Shown here one piece after another: positions 35,586-44,302 of a DNA stretch of 64,000 nt (position 1 is its first letter; every line of letters starts with the position of its first letter). Where the stretch lies: positions 49,109 through 113,108 of the forward strand of contig CAZWOB010000002.1 of assembly GCA_964635295.1 (NCBI GenBank), written 5' to 3'. The stretch comes from Waddlia sp964635295 (GTDB lineage: Bacteria > Chlamydiota > Chlamydiia > Chlamydiales > Waddliaceae). Under the pieces are notes generated by a model, which saw only the letters and a program-made list of their open reading frames with translations, was not told the DNA's origin and searched no databases. The translations under genes and the position numbers were made by a program.

Positions 35586-36602
35586 ATGGCAAGGCGTCTG
35601 ACAAAAACAGTTCCGGCCCTGATTCTTCTCCTGTTCGTTGGCGGGATCTTTACCCTGATATCCGGCGCCATCCCATTTGAAGAGGTCCGGCAGGGAGCGA
35701 TCGAACGGATCTTCGGCCAATCGACGCTTTGGAACCCCCTTTTAGATGAACGGCTTCCCCGCCTTCTGGTCCTGATCTGTACCGGCGCCTCGCTGGCTGT
35801 ATCGGGAGCAGTCCTCCAGGCTCTTTTTCACAACCCCCTGGCGTCTCCCAGCATTTTAGGGATGTCTTGCGGAGGGAGCTTAATGGTGACCGTCGCGTTC
35901 TTCTTGCAATGGCAAACGAAGTATCCCTATTCCATTCCCTTGGCCGCCATTCTTGGATGCCTGATCACTCTTTTAGTCGTCTATTCATTATCTAAACGAA
36001 ATGGGACTGTTCAAATATCAACGCTGATCCTCACCGGGATCGCCGTTTCCACACTTCTGCTGGCGATTCAAGGAGCGATCACTTACGCCTTGAGGGACCA
36101 TTGGCAATTGATTCAAACGCTGACGGAATGGGAAGCGGGCTCTACGTCTGACAGAAGCTGGAAGCATGTCCATATGCAGATGCCGATCACAATCGTCGGC
36201 CTGTTTGGCTGCTGGACATACAGCCGTGAGATCAATATTCTCGCGCTCGGGGAAGAGGAGGCAAAAAACCTTGGCGTTGAAGTGGAAAAAGTGCGGTGGA
36301 GGCTGTTTTTATGCGTTGCCCTGTTGACTGGCGGCGCATTGGCCGCTGTTGGCCTGATCGCCTTTTTCGGACTTGTCCTTCCACATGTCATACGCAAGCT
36401 CTTTGGCCCTGACAGTAAAAACCTGATCCAGCTCAATATGCTTGTTGGAAGCACGACCTTGGTCCTGTTAGACCTATTCCTGCGCGTATTTGAGATCCAC
36501 TCCTTTTCCATTGGCAATATCTCCACTATATTAGGCGGGGTATTCTTCCTGGCACTGTTGATCAATATGAGCAAAGGAACTGGAGAAGCTCAGTATGCTT
36601 GA
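35586..36602 (+). CDS. FecCD-family ABC transporter permease
   Basis: 338 residues, about ten membrane helices. Family signatures: LDERLPRLLVLICTGASLAVSGAVLQ, LFHNPLASPSILGMSCGG, and the C-terminal VALLTGGALAAVGLIAFFGL then VLPHVIRKLFG with the cytoplasmic coupling helix. One gene probably provides both halves as a homodimer, as in BtuC2D2. Starts one base after the binding-protein stop and overlaps the ATPase gene by eight bases. Confidence 0.94.
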   Translation: MARRLTKTVPALILLLFVGGIFTLISGAIPFEEVRQGAIERIFGQSTLWNPLLDERLPRLLVLICTGASLAVSGAVLQALFHNPLASPSILGMSCGGSLMVTVAFFLQWQTKYPYSIPLAAILGCLITLLVVYSLSKRNGTVQISTLILTGIAVSTLLLAIQGAITYALRDHWQLIQTLTEWEAGSTSDRSWKHVHMQMPITIVGLFGCWTYSREINILALGEEEAKNLGVEVEKVRWRLFLCVALLTGGALAAVGLIAFFGLVLPHVIRKLFGPDSKNLIQLNMLVGSTTLVLLDLFLRVFEIHSFSIGNISTILGGVFFLALLINMSKGTGEAQYA

Positions 36603-37383
36603 AGCTGAAAACGTCTGTTTCACCTTGGATGGGAAACCGCTGATCAAGGAGATCAACCTTTCATTCAGGCCTGGAGTTCTCTATGGGATCTTAGGCCCGA
36701 ACGGATCGGGAAAATCAACCCTGTTAAAAAACCTGAGCGGAATTTGGACGCCAACGGACGGGACAGTCAAGTGGAACGGAAAGCCTCTGCTGACCAGGTC
36801 GAGAAAAGAGATCAGCAGCACGATTTCCCTGGTTCCTCAAAATCCTCAAGTGCATTTTGATTTCTCCGTAGAAGAAATGGTCAGAATGGGACGCTACCCC
36901 TTCGGGAGCAAGCATTGCGAGAAGGAGACAGAAGAAGCACTACGGACTGTCGATGCGTGGCACCTTCGAGGTCGTTCGATCCTTCGTTTGTCCCATGGAG
37001 AACGGAAAAGGGTCTACATCGCCCGCGCCATGATCACGGAATCCCCTGTCCTCCTATTGGATGAGCCTGAAGCCAGCCTGGACATCCGCCATCAGTTAGA
37101 GATCTGGATTCTATTAAGAAAACTTGTCGAGAAAAACAAGACCATCATTGTCACCAATCACGATCTGGGTGCGACACAAAGATTTTGTGATGAAATTGCG
37201 GTTTTAAACCATGGTGTCTGTGTTGACCATGGCAAATATAAGAACGTCATGACTGACCAATGCCTTCTCAATGTTTTTGGAGTTATCGAATCCTCAAACT
37301 CCCGTTCAATGGCTTTTGATCCTCCAACGAACCTTAACCTCACTCAGCACTCTCCCCGCCAAAAACTGCTTGAAAAACATTAG
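36595..37383 (+). CDS. ABC transporter ATPase (FecE/BtuD-like)
   Basis: 262 residues. Walker A GPNGSGKSTL (about 34-43), Q-loop SLVPQNPQ, signature LSHGERKRVYIARAM (LSHGE replaces the usual LSGGE), Walker B PVLLLDEPEASLD, and switch His in TNHDLG. It energises the FecCD-type permease encoded just upstream. The 3' end overlaps the convergent unknown gene by 44 bases, so the two transcripts are antisense at their ends. Confidence 0.95.
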   Translation: MLEAENVCFTLDGKPLIKEINLSFRPGVLYGILGPNGSGKSTLLKNLSGIWTPTDGTVKWNGKPLLTRSRKEISSTISLVPQNPQVHFDFSVEEMVRMGRYPFGSKHCEKETEEALRTVDAWHLRGRSILRLSHGERKRVYIARAMITESPVLLLDEPEASLDIRHQLEIWILLRKLVEKNKTIIVTNHDLGATQRFCDEIAVLNHGVCVDHGKYKNVMTDQCLLNVFGVIESSNSRSMAFDPPTNLNLTQHSPRQKLLEKH

Positions 37384-38185
37384 CCACACCTGTCGTGACA
37401 GTCTCATACATAAACGCTGCTTCCTCACCGATTTCGATAAGATCATCCATCATTAAGTCGGCAAGAGATTTTACCTGCTCGTCATCAGATACAGGGCCCG
37501 GCACCGGGTCATCTGACTCACTATCCGTGCCTGTCGTCGAACTGCTGCTGTTTTTACTTTCCGTTTCCACTTCACGATCAAGGGTGTCGGGCACAGGCGG
37601 TGTGGCTGGAGCTTTATGACCAATCTCCTCGTCTTTTGGCGCATCATCGATAACCGCACCAGCAAGTGAGGCCGAATTAGCATCTGAATCATCACTTTCT
37701 GCAAATAACCCCTCGTCCCCTATCGCTTCTTTTCTAAAAGGACAAGAAGACACCTTAGAAGGCTGTCTCAATAAAACGAATTCTCTTCTTACATTTTCTA
37801 AAAGGCTTGCAACTCCTCGATCTTTCCCTTCGTCAGAATAAGTCCTTGCCAATGTGTTCAATCCAATCAACGCTTTCTCAAATAATTTATCCAGTGTTTC
37901 CTGCCTTTCACCTCTGGAAACAGCGTGCGATGACAGGGAGTACCCTTCACCATGTTTCTTCAAGAGGTTCATCGCCGCGTTAAATGTGTGTAGAATCACA
38001 TCGTTATGGTGCGCACCATAATAGCCGCGCCTGAAGCTGACAAAGTAAGCGCGGTCATCGACAGAAATTTCCCCCGTTTGTTCGCTGCAATCTAATTTTT
38101 CGCCTGATTTTAATGAAGCAATTGCGTATAGGTTTGAAATGACATTTTTCTCGTAGAGAAAAGGAAGGCTTGATTTAACGGACAT
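37340..38185 (-). CDS. unknown protein with acidic Ser/Thr-rich region
   Basis: 281 residues. The N-terminal part (about 1-150) looks globular (NVISNLYAIASLKSGEKLDC, RAYFVSFRRGYYGAHHNDVILHTFNAAMNLLKKHG), while about 160-245 is a low-complexity acidic stretch rich in Asp, Ser, Thr and Pro (ESDDSDANSASL, PPVPDTLDREVETESKNSSS). The end is a short amphipathic helix. There is no family match. Such architecture is common in chlamydial secreted proteins; that remains inference. ATG at 38185 preferred because AGAGGTG lies seven bases upstream; the frame is open to 38245. Confidence 0.65.
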   Translation of the reverse strand: MSVKSSLPFLYEKNVISNLYAIASLKSGEKLDCSEQTGEISVDDRAYFVSFRRGYYGAHHNDVILHTFNAAMNLLKKHGEGYSLSSHAVSRGERQETLDKLFEKALIGLNTLARTYSDEGKDRGVASLLENVRREFVLLRQPSKVSSCPFRKEAIGDEGLFAESDDSDANSASLAGAVIDDAPKDEEIGHKAPATPPVPDTLDREVETESKNSSSSTTGTDSESDDPVPGPVSDDEQVKSLADLMMDDLIEIGEEAAFMYETVTTGVANVFQAVFGGESAE

Positions 38186-38394
38186 ACTTACACCTCTAAA
38201 TGTGATGATGACCAATCCCCGGACAAAAAATGAAAATAAAAGCACCCTTTAACTATTCTTTATTTTCTCTCATTATACTTCTGGGATATTGCTCTCATTA
38301 TAGTTTAATTTTTGGTTGAAAATTTGAATTGAGTCTTATACAGAATAAAAAATCAAGAATCAAAATATAATATTTTACTTTAAGGAGAAAGACC

Positions 38395-39795
38395 ATGGCT
38401 CATTCAGTATCGGCAGTGGGTTCAGGAAATGCATACCTCGATCAAAACGTTTTCCATGTCAAGCCTGTCTCACCCCGGCTTATGCAAGGCGCGCAACACC
38501 TTTTCGTTAATATGTCCAAAATTGAGTTTGACCAGAGCTGGAAAAATAAGAGCCTTAAAATTCTTTCCAAAGCATTTCTTTTCACTTCCTACTTGTTAAC
38601 GATGCAATTATCAGTCATTGAAAGTTTAGCTCTTGGCATTATAGGAATGTCGGGGACACTTGTTCAATTGGTGATCTCTAAAAAAAATGACCGCATTGAA
38701 AAGTACAGCATCAAGTTATTAGCCTGCAGCTTACACAGCCTGACGACATTTGCAATCTCAGCAGCCTCCTCGATTTATCTTTTCAAAAAAGAAAACGACT
38801 GGGCTGCTCCAAAGCAACATTTGGTTGTCTCACAACTAAGCAGTACCGCTTATCTCTGCACATCAGCACTGGCGCAATTGTATTGCACGCTTATGTTTAA
38901 CTCTATTAGAGGAAAACAGGACAACGCTCCATTAGTGAGGTGCAACCAGGCTGTTATCGAAGGAACCCCGATCGTCTTCGAAGAAATTGCGCGATCCATG
39001 CACAGGGAATATTTGGCTCTTGGAAATCGGAATCAATGCAATCCAAGAGATTATGCAAGAAACTTTGTCGCAGCTCACCCTATCTCAGATAGAGATTGGG
39101 TGAACGATTTTGAATTGGACGCCTTTATCAACGGTCACATTCTGAGAGGCCTCTCAGCTTTAATCGACCAGTACGCTGAATATCACAATTTTATCCAATC
39201 TGACCAGGTATTAGACCGTGATGACAATGAAGTCGTCTTATCACAATTTAATGCGTTAGAAAACCGTTATCACGACCATCTCAAGACTTGTGTCAAGGAA
39301 GCTGTGCGTTTGATGTACGAAAACCAGTGGGCAAAATACCTGGATGTGGCCAACGATTTCGAAGATGGCAAAGATTCTCTGGAATGTTACTTGCCCGATT
39401 GTACGATTCCTCTGGCGAATATTGCTCAGCTGATTGAAATCGAGCAGAACAATTGCTGTCCCAGGGAATTTACGCATGAGAACATGCAAAGGTTTAACAA
39501 CAGACGACAAGGTATTGCCGAGCTCAAGCCTCTTGTTGAAGCGCTTACACCTGATGATAAAGAACTATTGGTTGAGCGCCTCATTAAAACAAGCCTCTTT
39601 GAGCTTGGCAACCGCCGCTATGATAATCAAGCAGCTATCAATGAAATTTATCAAAAAATCTCCGCGCTTTCAGGAGACATGCACCAGGGGCCGTTAATGA
39701 CGATGGCAACTGTTGATGTTGAAACAATGGAAGGCGGCGGACATAACTATTTTGGAGATTCCTGGCGGGAAGGAGTGGAGCAGTATTCAGAATAA
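38395..39795 (+). CDS. unknown membrane protein with clustered N-terminal helices (Inc-like candidate)
   Basis: 466 residues. Residues about 60-165 hold two closely spaced hydrophobic hairpins (SKAFLFTSYLLTMQLSVIES then ALGIIGMSGTLVQLVI; KLLACSLHSLTTFAISAASS then TAYLCTSALAQLYCTLMF), followed by a soluble, mostly helical C-terminal domain of about 280 residues with no family match. Bilobed hydrophobic segments with large soluble tails are the hallmark of chlamydial inclusion membrane proteins, though the N-terminal part before the helices (about 58 residues) is also compatible with an ordinary membrane protein. Strong ribosome site AAGGAG; a TATAAT lies at 38366-38371 without a good -35. Confidence 0.65.
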   Translation: MAHSVSAVGSGNAYLDQNVFHVKPVSPRLMQGAQHLFVNMSKIEFDQSWKNKSLKILSKAFLFTSYLLTMQLSVIESLALGIIGMSGTLVQLVISKKNDRIEKYSIKLLACSLHSLTTFAISAASSIYLFKKENDWAAPKQHLVVSQLSSTAYLCTSALAQLYCTLMFNSIRGKQDNAPLVRCNQAVIEGTPIVFEEIARSMHREYLALGNRNQCNPRDYARNFVAAHPISDRDWVNDFELDAFINGHILRGLSALIDQYAEYHNFIQSDQVLDRDDNEVVLSQFNALENRYHDHLKTCVKEAVRLMYENQWAKYLDVANDFEDGKDSLECYLPDCTIPLANIAQLIEIEQNNCCPREFTHENMQRFNNRRQGIAELKPLVEALTPDDKELLVERLIKTSLFELGNRRYDNQAAINEIYQKISALSGDMHQGPLMTMATVDVETMEGGGHNYFGDSWREGVEQYSE

Positions 39796-39799
39796 AAAA

Positions 39800-39831
39800 A
39801 AACCCAAGAAACGCTCAAATTTCTTGGGTTT
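39800..39831 (-). terminator. bidirectional terminator, strongest for the minus-strand 53-codon gene
   Basis: Perfect 12-bp stem AAACCCAAGAAA (39800-39811) / TTTCTTGGGTTT (39820-39831) with an eight-base loop. On the minus strand the stem runs into a T tract of eight or more bases (the A-run at 39793-39802), so it is a classic terminator for the small gene at 39855-40016; for the plus strand it follows the stop at 39795 but has a poorer T-tract. Confidence 0.85.
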
Positions 39832-39854
39832 ACTGCGTTTAATATTTGTATTGT

Positions 39855-40016
39855 TTACGCAGTTTTCCTCTTGTTTAGTATCGTTTTGGGACGCTTAAAG
39901 TCCACCACTCTTTCTTCTCTGGAAACGAAATCGTCTTTTTCTTTCGATTCCTCTTTTTTCGAAGATTGAATCACTTTCTTTTGCAGATGTTTGAGATGGT
40001 GCTTTGCGTCTTTCAT
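39855..40016 (-). CDS. 53-residue basic protein under a CIRCE operator
   Basis: A small ORF of 53 residues, very rich in Lys/Arg/Glu (MKDAKHHLKHLQKKVIQ start, FKRPKTILNKRKTA end) with a predicted N-terminal helix. Support for a real gene: a near-perfect ribosome site AAGGAGGG five bases before the ATG, a strong terminator 24 bases after the stop, and an upstream operator. No family recognised. The basic, helical character suggests a nucleic-acid or ribosome-associated small protein, but this is only inference. The operator would place it in the HrcA heat-shock regulon. Confidence 0.75.
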   Translation of the reverse strand: MKDAKHHLKHLQKKVIQSSKKEESKEKDDFVSREERVVDFKRPKTILNKRKTA

Positions 40017-40098
40017 ATGAACCCTCCTTGAGGTTTAGATACATGATGGAAGAGATAATCATTACCATAATGTATAACAGAGTATTCGTCCACTAAAT

Positions 40099-40125
40099 TT
40101 AGCAGACAATCAACTAGAGTGCTAA
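40099..40125. promoter_or_regulatory. CIRCE element (HrcA operator)
   Basis: TTAGCAGAC - nine bases - GAGTGCTAA. The consensus is TTAGCACTC-N9-GAGTGCTAA: the right half matches 9/9, the left 7/9, with the exact nine-base spacing. It lies 83 bases upstream of the 53-codon gene (minus strand). On that strand a weak promoter TGGACG-17-TATGGT follows it, so bound HrcA would overlap or abut the promoter. On the other side lies the end of the NSS transporter gene, so only the small gene can be its target. Confidence 0.8.
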
Positions 40126-40208
40126 ATACATAATAACGTAAATTTTAAGAAAGAACTCTATTCCCTCCTACAGTAATGATAGCAAATATTTTAAATAATT
40201 TCAAGGAG

Positions 40209-41582
40209 TCAGAACAAGGAATCGACATCGATCAGGCCGCTCTTCTGCAACATGATCACACCTATCGCAATCGGCGCCACCCACCTGACAAAAAACAGCC
40301 AAGGTCGAAATAACCAGGTAAAGGAGGTACCCGATAAGAACTCCTCTTCAGCGATCTCCCTCTTCAATATCCAGCCGGTGTAAATCGCGATCAGGAATCC
40401 CCCTATCGGCAGAAGCCACACTGAAACAAGATCGTCAAATGTCATGAAGAACGACTTGCCATATAACTTCCCCCAGTTAGCGAACAGCACATCGGAATTT
40501 GATAGAGCACTTGGAATGCCAAAGATAAAAATCGCGGTTCCGACGATTAAAACGGAACGTCGCCGCGACCACCCCATCAGGTCCATGAAATTTGCCACGA
40601 CCACCTCGACCAAGGCAATCGCTGAAGTCAGCGCGGTAAAGACGAACAAGATAAAAAAGGTAGTGGAGATCAACAGGGCCCCCGGCAATTTGGCAAAGAG
40701 CACCGGCAGTGTCTTAAAAACAAGGCCTGGCCCGGACTGAGGGGTAAAGCCGAAAGTAAAAATGATAGGAAAGATCATTAAACCCGCCAGCAATGAGATC
40801 AACAAGATCATCACTCCGATGATTGCGCTCGTCTTCGGAATGTCTTCGGAACGGCGCATATAGCTGCCATAGGTAAGCATGATCCCCTGACCCAAGCTCA
40901 ATGTAAAGAAAGAGAGACCAAGCGCCTCAAGCGCAGAAGAGGGTTTAAATTCCGCCCAGTCAGGCTTCAGCAAAAATGAAACTGCTTCGGGAAACCCCTC
41001 AAGGGTAAAACTATAGGCAGTCAACCCAAGCAACATGACAAGCAAACTGGTTGTCATAAACTTGCTCCAGTACTCGATCCCATGGCGGATCCCTGGATAG
41101 ACAAGGGCCATTGTGATCGAAATGAAGACAAAATGCCAAAACAAGGTGATATCTCCGGAAGACGCTAAAAGATCAAAAGTTTCGGAAATTTCAGCCGAGG
41201 TACGTCCTTGATAGAATTGACTTAGGGACATGAAAACATAATTGAGCCCCCAGCCCGCGACAACGCTGTAATAGGACATCATGATAAAGGAAGCGGAGAC
41301 TCCCAGCCATCCGGGCGCTTTCCAAAAAGAGGAGTGATGAGCAAGCTTGTCAAAAACACCGACAGCCCCTCTTTGAGCCTTCCGTCCCAAAATAAGTTCG
41401 GCAATAAAGACCGGGATACCGACAAAGGCGACACAAAACAGATAGATGAGAAAAAAGAGGCCTCCCCCATTTTCTCCTGTCACATAAGGAAATTTCCAAA
41501 GCGTTCCAAGTCCGATTGCAGATCCGGCGGCAGCCAGGATAAAACCGAGATGGGAGCTCCAATGTTCACGTTGTTTTTGCAT
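40209..41582 (-). CDS. sodium-dependent NSS/SNF-family amino acid transporter
   Basis: 457 residues, about 12 membrane helices. Family signature at the start: GFILAAAGSAIGLGTLWKFP then YVTGENGGGLFFLIYLF (the unwound TM1 and Na+ site), GIPVFIAELILGRKAQRG, and GLSFFTLSLGQGIMLTYGSY later. Members take up amino acids with Na+; Chlamydiae have several. ATG at 41582 chosen (AAAGGGA upstream; MQKQREHW start) over the ATG/GTG at 41615. The 190-base spacer downstream holds the CIRCE element. Confidence 0.94.
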   Translation of the reverse strand: MQKQREHWSSHLGFILAAAGSAIGLGTLWKFPYVTGENGGGLFFLIYLFCVAFVGIPVFIAELILGRKAQRGAVGVFDKLAHHSSFWKAPGWLGVSASFIMMSYYSVVAGWGLNYVFMSLSQFYQGRTSAEISETFDLLASSGDITLFWHFVFISITMALVYPGIRHGIEYWSKFMTTSLLVMLLGLTAYSFTLEGFPEAVSFLLKPDWAEFKPSSALEALGLSFFTLSLGQGIMLTYGSYMRRSEDIPKTSAIIGVMILLISLLAGLMIFPIIFTFGFTPQSGPGLVFKTLPVLFAKLPGALLISTTFFILFVFTALTSAIALVEVVVANFMDLMGWSRRRSVLIVGTAIFIFGIPSALSNSDVLFANWGKLYGKSFFMTFDDLVSVWLLPIGGFLIAIYTGWILKREIAEEEFLSGTSFTWLFRPWLFFVRWVAPIAIGVIMLQKSGLIDVDSLF

Positions 41583-41686
41583 CTTTCCCTTTGTGTTGAG
41601 CGAGCAGTCTACCACGTTGAGATGTTTCTTGACAAATGCCGGCGACGTCCTCTAAAGTAATCATTTTTCAGGGAAATTTAAAACGC

Positions 41687-41809
41687 ATGCAAACACTATT
41701 CGCCAACTTATTTGTTGAAGCCGCTGTCGTCGGCGTTGTCTGTGTCGTCTTCCTTATTCTCATGGTCGTTGCCGGTGTCAAACAAATTCTCGAAGACCGT
41801 GATGAATGA
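41687..41809 (+). CDS. 40-residue single-helix membrane protein coupled to mrp
   Basis: A short ORF: MQTLFANLFVEAAVVGVVC followed by VVFLILMVVAGVKQILEDRDE. One hydrophobic helix (about residues 8-30) with an acidic cytoplasmic tail. Its stop overlaps the mrp start by eight bases (ATGAATGA), and AGGGA lies 12 bases upstream of its ATG, consistent with translational coupling. Loosely like small subunits of membrane complexes, but no family is claimed. It could also be a non-coding lead-in to mrp; comparative data would decide. Confidence 0.5.
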   Translation: MQTLFANLFVEAAVVGVVCVVFLILMVVAGVKQILEDRDE

Positions 41810-42578
41810 ACCTCTTACTCCTGCCGCCTACTTTGTCGGCTCAGGCAAAGGAGGGGTGGGAAAATCAACTGTCACCGTCAATTTAGCTGTCGCGCTGGCA
41901 CAGCAGGGACTTAAAGTCGGAGTTGTAGACGCTGATGTTTACGGCCCGTCGGTTCCGATTATGATGGGGCTCAGACGTTTATCGCCCAGGATACATGAAG
42001 AGGAAAACGGGAGAGAGCGCGTCATTCCCTTCACAAAATTTGGCATTCAGGTGATCTCTCTTGGGTTCTTTATCGAAGAGGCCCGTTCAGTCGTTTGGCG
42101 CGGACCGATGCTCCATTCCACTTTGCAGAAAATGCTCCAGGATGTCTGCTGGGGAGAGCTGGACCTTTTATTGGTCGATCTTCCTCCAGGCACAGGTGAT
42201 GTCCCCCTCTCTTTGTCTCAACTCCTTCCGATCAAAGGAGCCCTTATCGTCACGACTCCTCAGGAAGTTGCCATGTTGGATGCAATTAAAGCGATCAATG
42301 CGCTGGAACAGCTCAACATCCCCATTTGCGGCATCATTGAAAACATGGCGGGATTCACCCCTCCGGAATCCAATGAGGTCTATCCCATATTCGGGGAAGG
42401 CAAAGGAACAGAACTCGCGGAAAAATTTGAGACCAGGCTGCTGCACAGCATCCCTTTGATCCCTGAAATCCGGAGAGGTGGAGATGAGGGCTACCCCTCA
42501 GCCGCCCATTCCGGCGACAACCAGTGCGGCCGGCATTTTCATCAACTTGCAGAGAGATTTATCCAACAATGCCAATGA
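41802..42578 (+). CDS. mrp: Mrp/NBP35-type P-loop ATPase lacking the CPxC motif
   Basis: 258 residues. Deviant Walker A GSGKGGVGKSTVTVNLA, VVDADVYGPSVPIMMG, VWRGPMLHSTLQKML, DLLLVDLPPGTGDV, all classical Mrp/ApbC motifs for an Fe-S cluster carrier. Two departures: the N-terminal DUF59 domain is absent, and where the family has IENMSxFxCPxC the sequence reads IENMAGFTPPESNEVYPIFG, so the cluster-bridging cysteines are gone. The ATG at 41802 is used; the open frame upstream to 41712 runs out of frame over the small membrane ORF. Downstream phosphohexomutase overlaps its stop. Confidence 0.92.
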   Translation: MNEPLTPAAYFVGSGKGGVGKSTVTVNLAVALAQQGLKVGVVDADVYGPSVPIMMGLRRLSPRIHEEENGRERVIPFTKFGIQVISLGFFIEEARSVVWRGPMLHSTLQKMLQDVCWGELDLLLVDLPPGTGDVPLSLSQLLPIKGALIVTTPQEVAMLDAIKAINALEQLNIPICGIIENMAGFTPPESNEVYPIFGEGKGTELAEKFETRLLHSIPLIPEIRRGGDEGYPSAAHSGDNQCGRHFHQLAERFIQQCQ

Positions 42579-44302
42579 ATACCACGACAAAAGAAAATCT
42601 AAACCTGTGGCTGTCAGCAAATATTGATATGGAAACAAAAAATGAGCTGACACGGCTCATTAAAGAGCACCCTGAGAAAATTGAAGAGGGATTCTATTCC
42701 AGACTGAGCTTCGGCACAGGAGGCCTAAGAGGCGTCATGGGTCTTGGCACGAACCGGATGAACATCTACACGGTCGGGCTGGCGACGCAAGGACTGGCCA
42801 ACTACATTAAGCAGACAAACAGCAAAAAACGCGTTTTTATCGGCTACGACTCCCGTAACAACTCCCGCCTGTTTGCCGAACGCGCGGCGCTTGTGCTAGC
42901 AGGAAACGGGATCGAAGCGATCCTGACAAAGGAGCTTCGCCCCACTCCCATCGTTTCATTCGGGTGCCGCTACTACAAATGCGGAGCGGCCATTATGATC
43001 ACAGCCTCCCACAATCCCCCGGAATATAATGGATACAAGGTATACTGGAAGGACGGCGGCCAAGTCGTCCCTCCGCACGACAAAGGGATCATCAAGGAAG
43101 TAAACGCAATCACATCGCTTGACCAGGTCAGAGCAGAAGAGTCGATCGTCCACCCCATGATCCGACGGGTCTTGGAAGAAGTTGACGACGCCTATCTTGA
43201 GGCGATCCAAAAACAACAGTTGACCCCCCGCTTCAATCAGGAAAATGGCAGGAAACTCCATATTGTTTACTCCAACCTTCACGGAACAGGGATCACATTG
43301 ATGCCGCGGGCAATGGAAACCTGGGGATTTCCCCGCTTGACCACAGTGGAACAGCAAAACGAACCTGACGGCAACTTTCCCACGACCACCTATCCCAACC
43401 CAGAAGATGCAAAGGCGCTTCAACTAGGCTTGAAAAAGCTTGAAGCTGTCGAAGGCGATATCCTGATCGCCACCGATCCGGACGCCGACCGCGTCGGCCT
43501 GGCCGTCAGGCATCAAGGCAATACGTACATTTTAACCGGCAATCAGGTTGCCTGCCTGCTTCTCGACCACATCTGCAGACGAACAGAGAAACTACCGGAC
43601 AATGCCGCATTCGTAAAAACGATCGGGACAACTGAATTATTTAAAGAGATCGCTGAAGCGCATGGGGCGGCATGTGTCGATGTGCTCACTGGGTTCAAAT
43701 ATATTGCCGAAAAAATCGAGAAGTGGGAAGAAGATCCGCAAGGTTTGAAGTTTCTTTTCGGCGGCGAAGAATCTTACGGCTATCTGTTGGGAACACATGC
43801 ACACGACAAGGACGCAATCATTTCATCTACCCTCATTGCCGAGGCGGCATTGCACGCCAAATGCAATGGCCAAACGTTGATTGATCAACTGAACAGGATC
43901 TGGAAGCAACATGGGATTCATCTAGAAAAGCTCTCCACATTAGTCTTTCCTGAAACACGCGAGGGGCACGAGGAAATGGAAAAAGGGATGAGAAAAATTG
44001 AACAGGAGCCGCCTGCATCACTTGCCGGCATCCCCGTCACCTCCGTTGAAAATTACCTCACATCCATAAAAACTGATCTGCGCACAGGACAGCAGGAACC
44101 TTTAGAACTGCCCAAATCTTCTGTACTAAGGTTGTGGCTGGAAGATGGAAGTAAAGTGATGGTCAGGCCTTCCGGAACAGAGCCCAAAGTCAAGTTCTAC
44201 TGCGGCGTGAAGTTGGAAAAGTTCGATTCTATTGAAGAGGGTACCGCTCGCATGGAAGCGCATGCGAACAGCTTGCTGAGCTCTATGAGGGACCTTTTTT
44301 AA
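42569..44302 (+). CDS. phosphoglucomutase/phosphomannomutase (alpha-D-phosphohexomutase)
   Basis: 577 residues, the long form of the family. N-terminal LSFGTGGLRGVMGLGTNRMN, active-site phosphoserine loop ITASHNPPEYNGYKVYW, metal loop ATDPDADRVGLAV (DPDADR), sugar-binding GGEESYGYLLG, and phosphate-binding RPSGTEPKVKFY. Interconverts hexose 1- and 6-phosphates for glycogen or cell-surface sugars; together with galE at the right end it serves nucleotide-sugar supply. Start at 42569 (ATG CCA ATG); the second ATG at 42575 overlaps the mrp stop as ATGA-like and is an alternative. Ends overlapping the convergent helicase gene by 20 bases. Confidence 0.94.
   Translation: MPMNTTTKENLNLWLSANIDMETKNELTRLIKEHPEKIEEGFYSRLSFGTGGLRGVMGLGTNRMNIYTVGLATQGLANYIKQTNSKKRVFIGYDSRNNSRLFAERAALVLAGNGIEAILTKELRPTPIVSFGCRYYKCGAAIMITASHNPPEYNGYKVYWKDGGQVVPPHDKGIIKEVNAITSLDQVRAEESIVHPMIRRVLEEVDDAYLEAIQKQQLTPRFNQENGRKLHIVYSNLHGTGITLMPRAMETWGFPRLTTVEQQNEPDGNFPTTTYPNPEDAKALQLGLKKLEAVEGDILIATDPDADRVGLAVRHQGNTYILTGNQVACLLLDHICRRTEKLPDNAAFVKTIGTTELFKEIAEAHGAACVDVLTGFKYIAEKIEKWEEDPQGLKFLFGGEESYGYLLGTHAHDKDAIISSTLIAEAALHAKCNGQTLIDQLNRIWKQHGIHLEKLSTLVFPETREGHEEMEKGMRKIEQEPPASLAGIPVTSVENYLTSIKTDLRTGQQEPLELPKSSVLRLWLEDGSKVMVRPSGTEPKVKFYCGVKLEKFDSIEEGTARMEAHANSLLSSMRDLF

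Noticed and set aside
34340..37383. nickel-specific importer serving the hydrogenase
   Set aside because: The permease and binding protein are of the FecCD/BtuCDF type, which usually carry iron chelates, haem or cobalamin; specificity for nickel cannot be supported from sequence.
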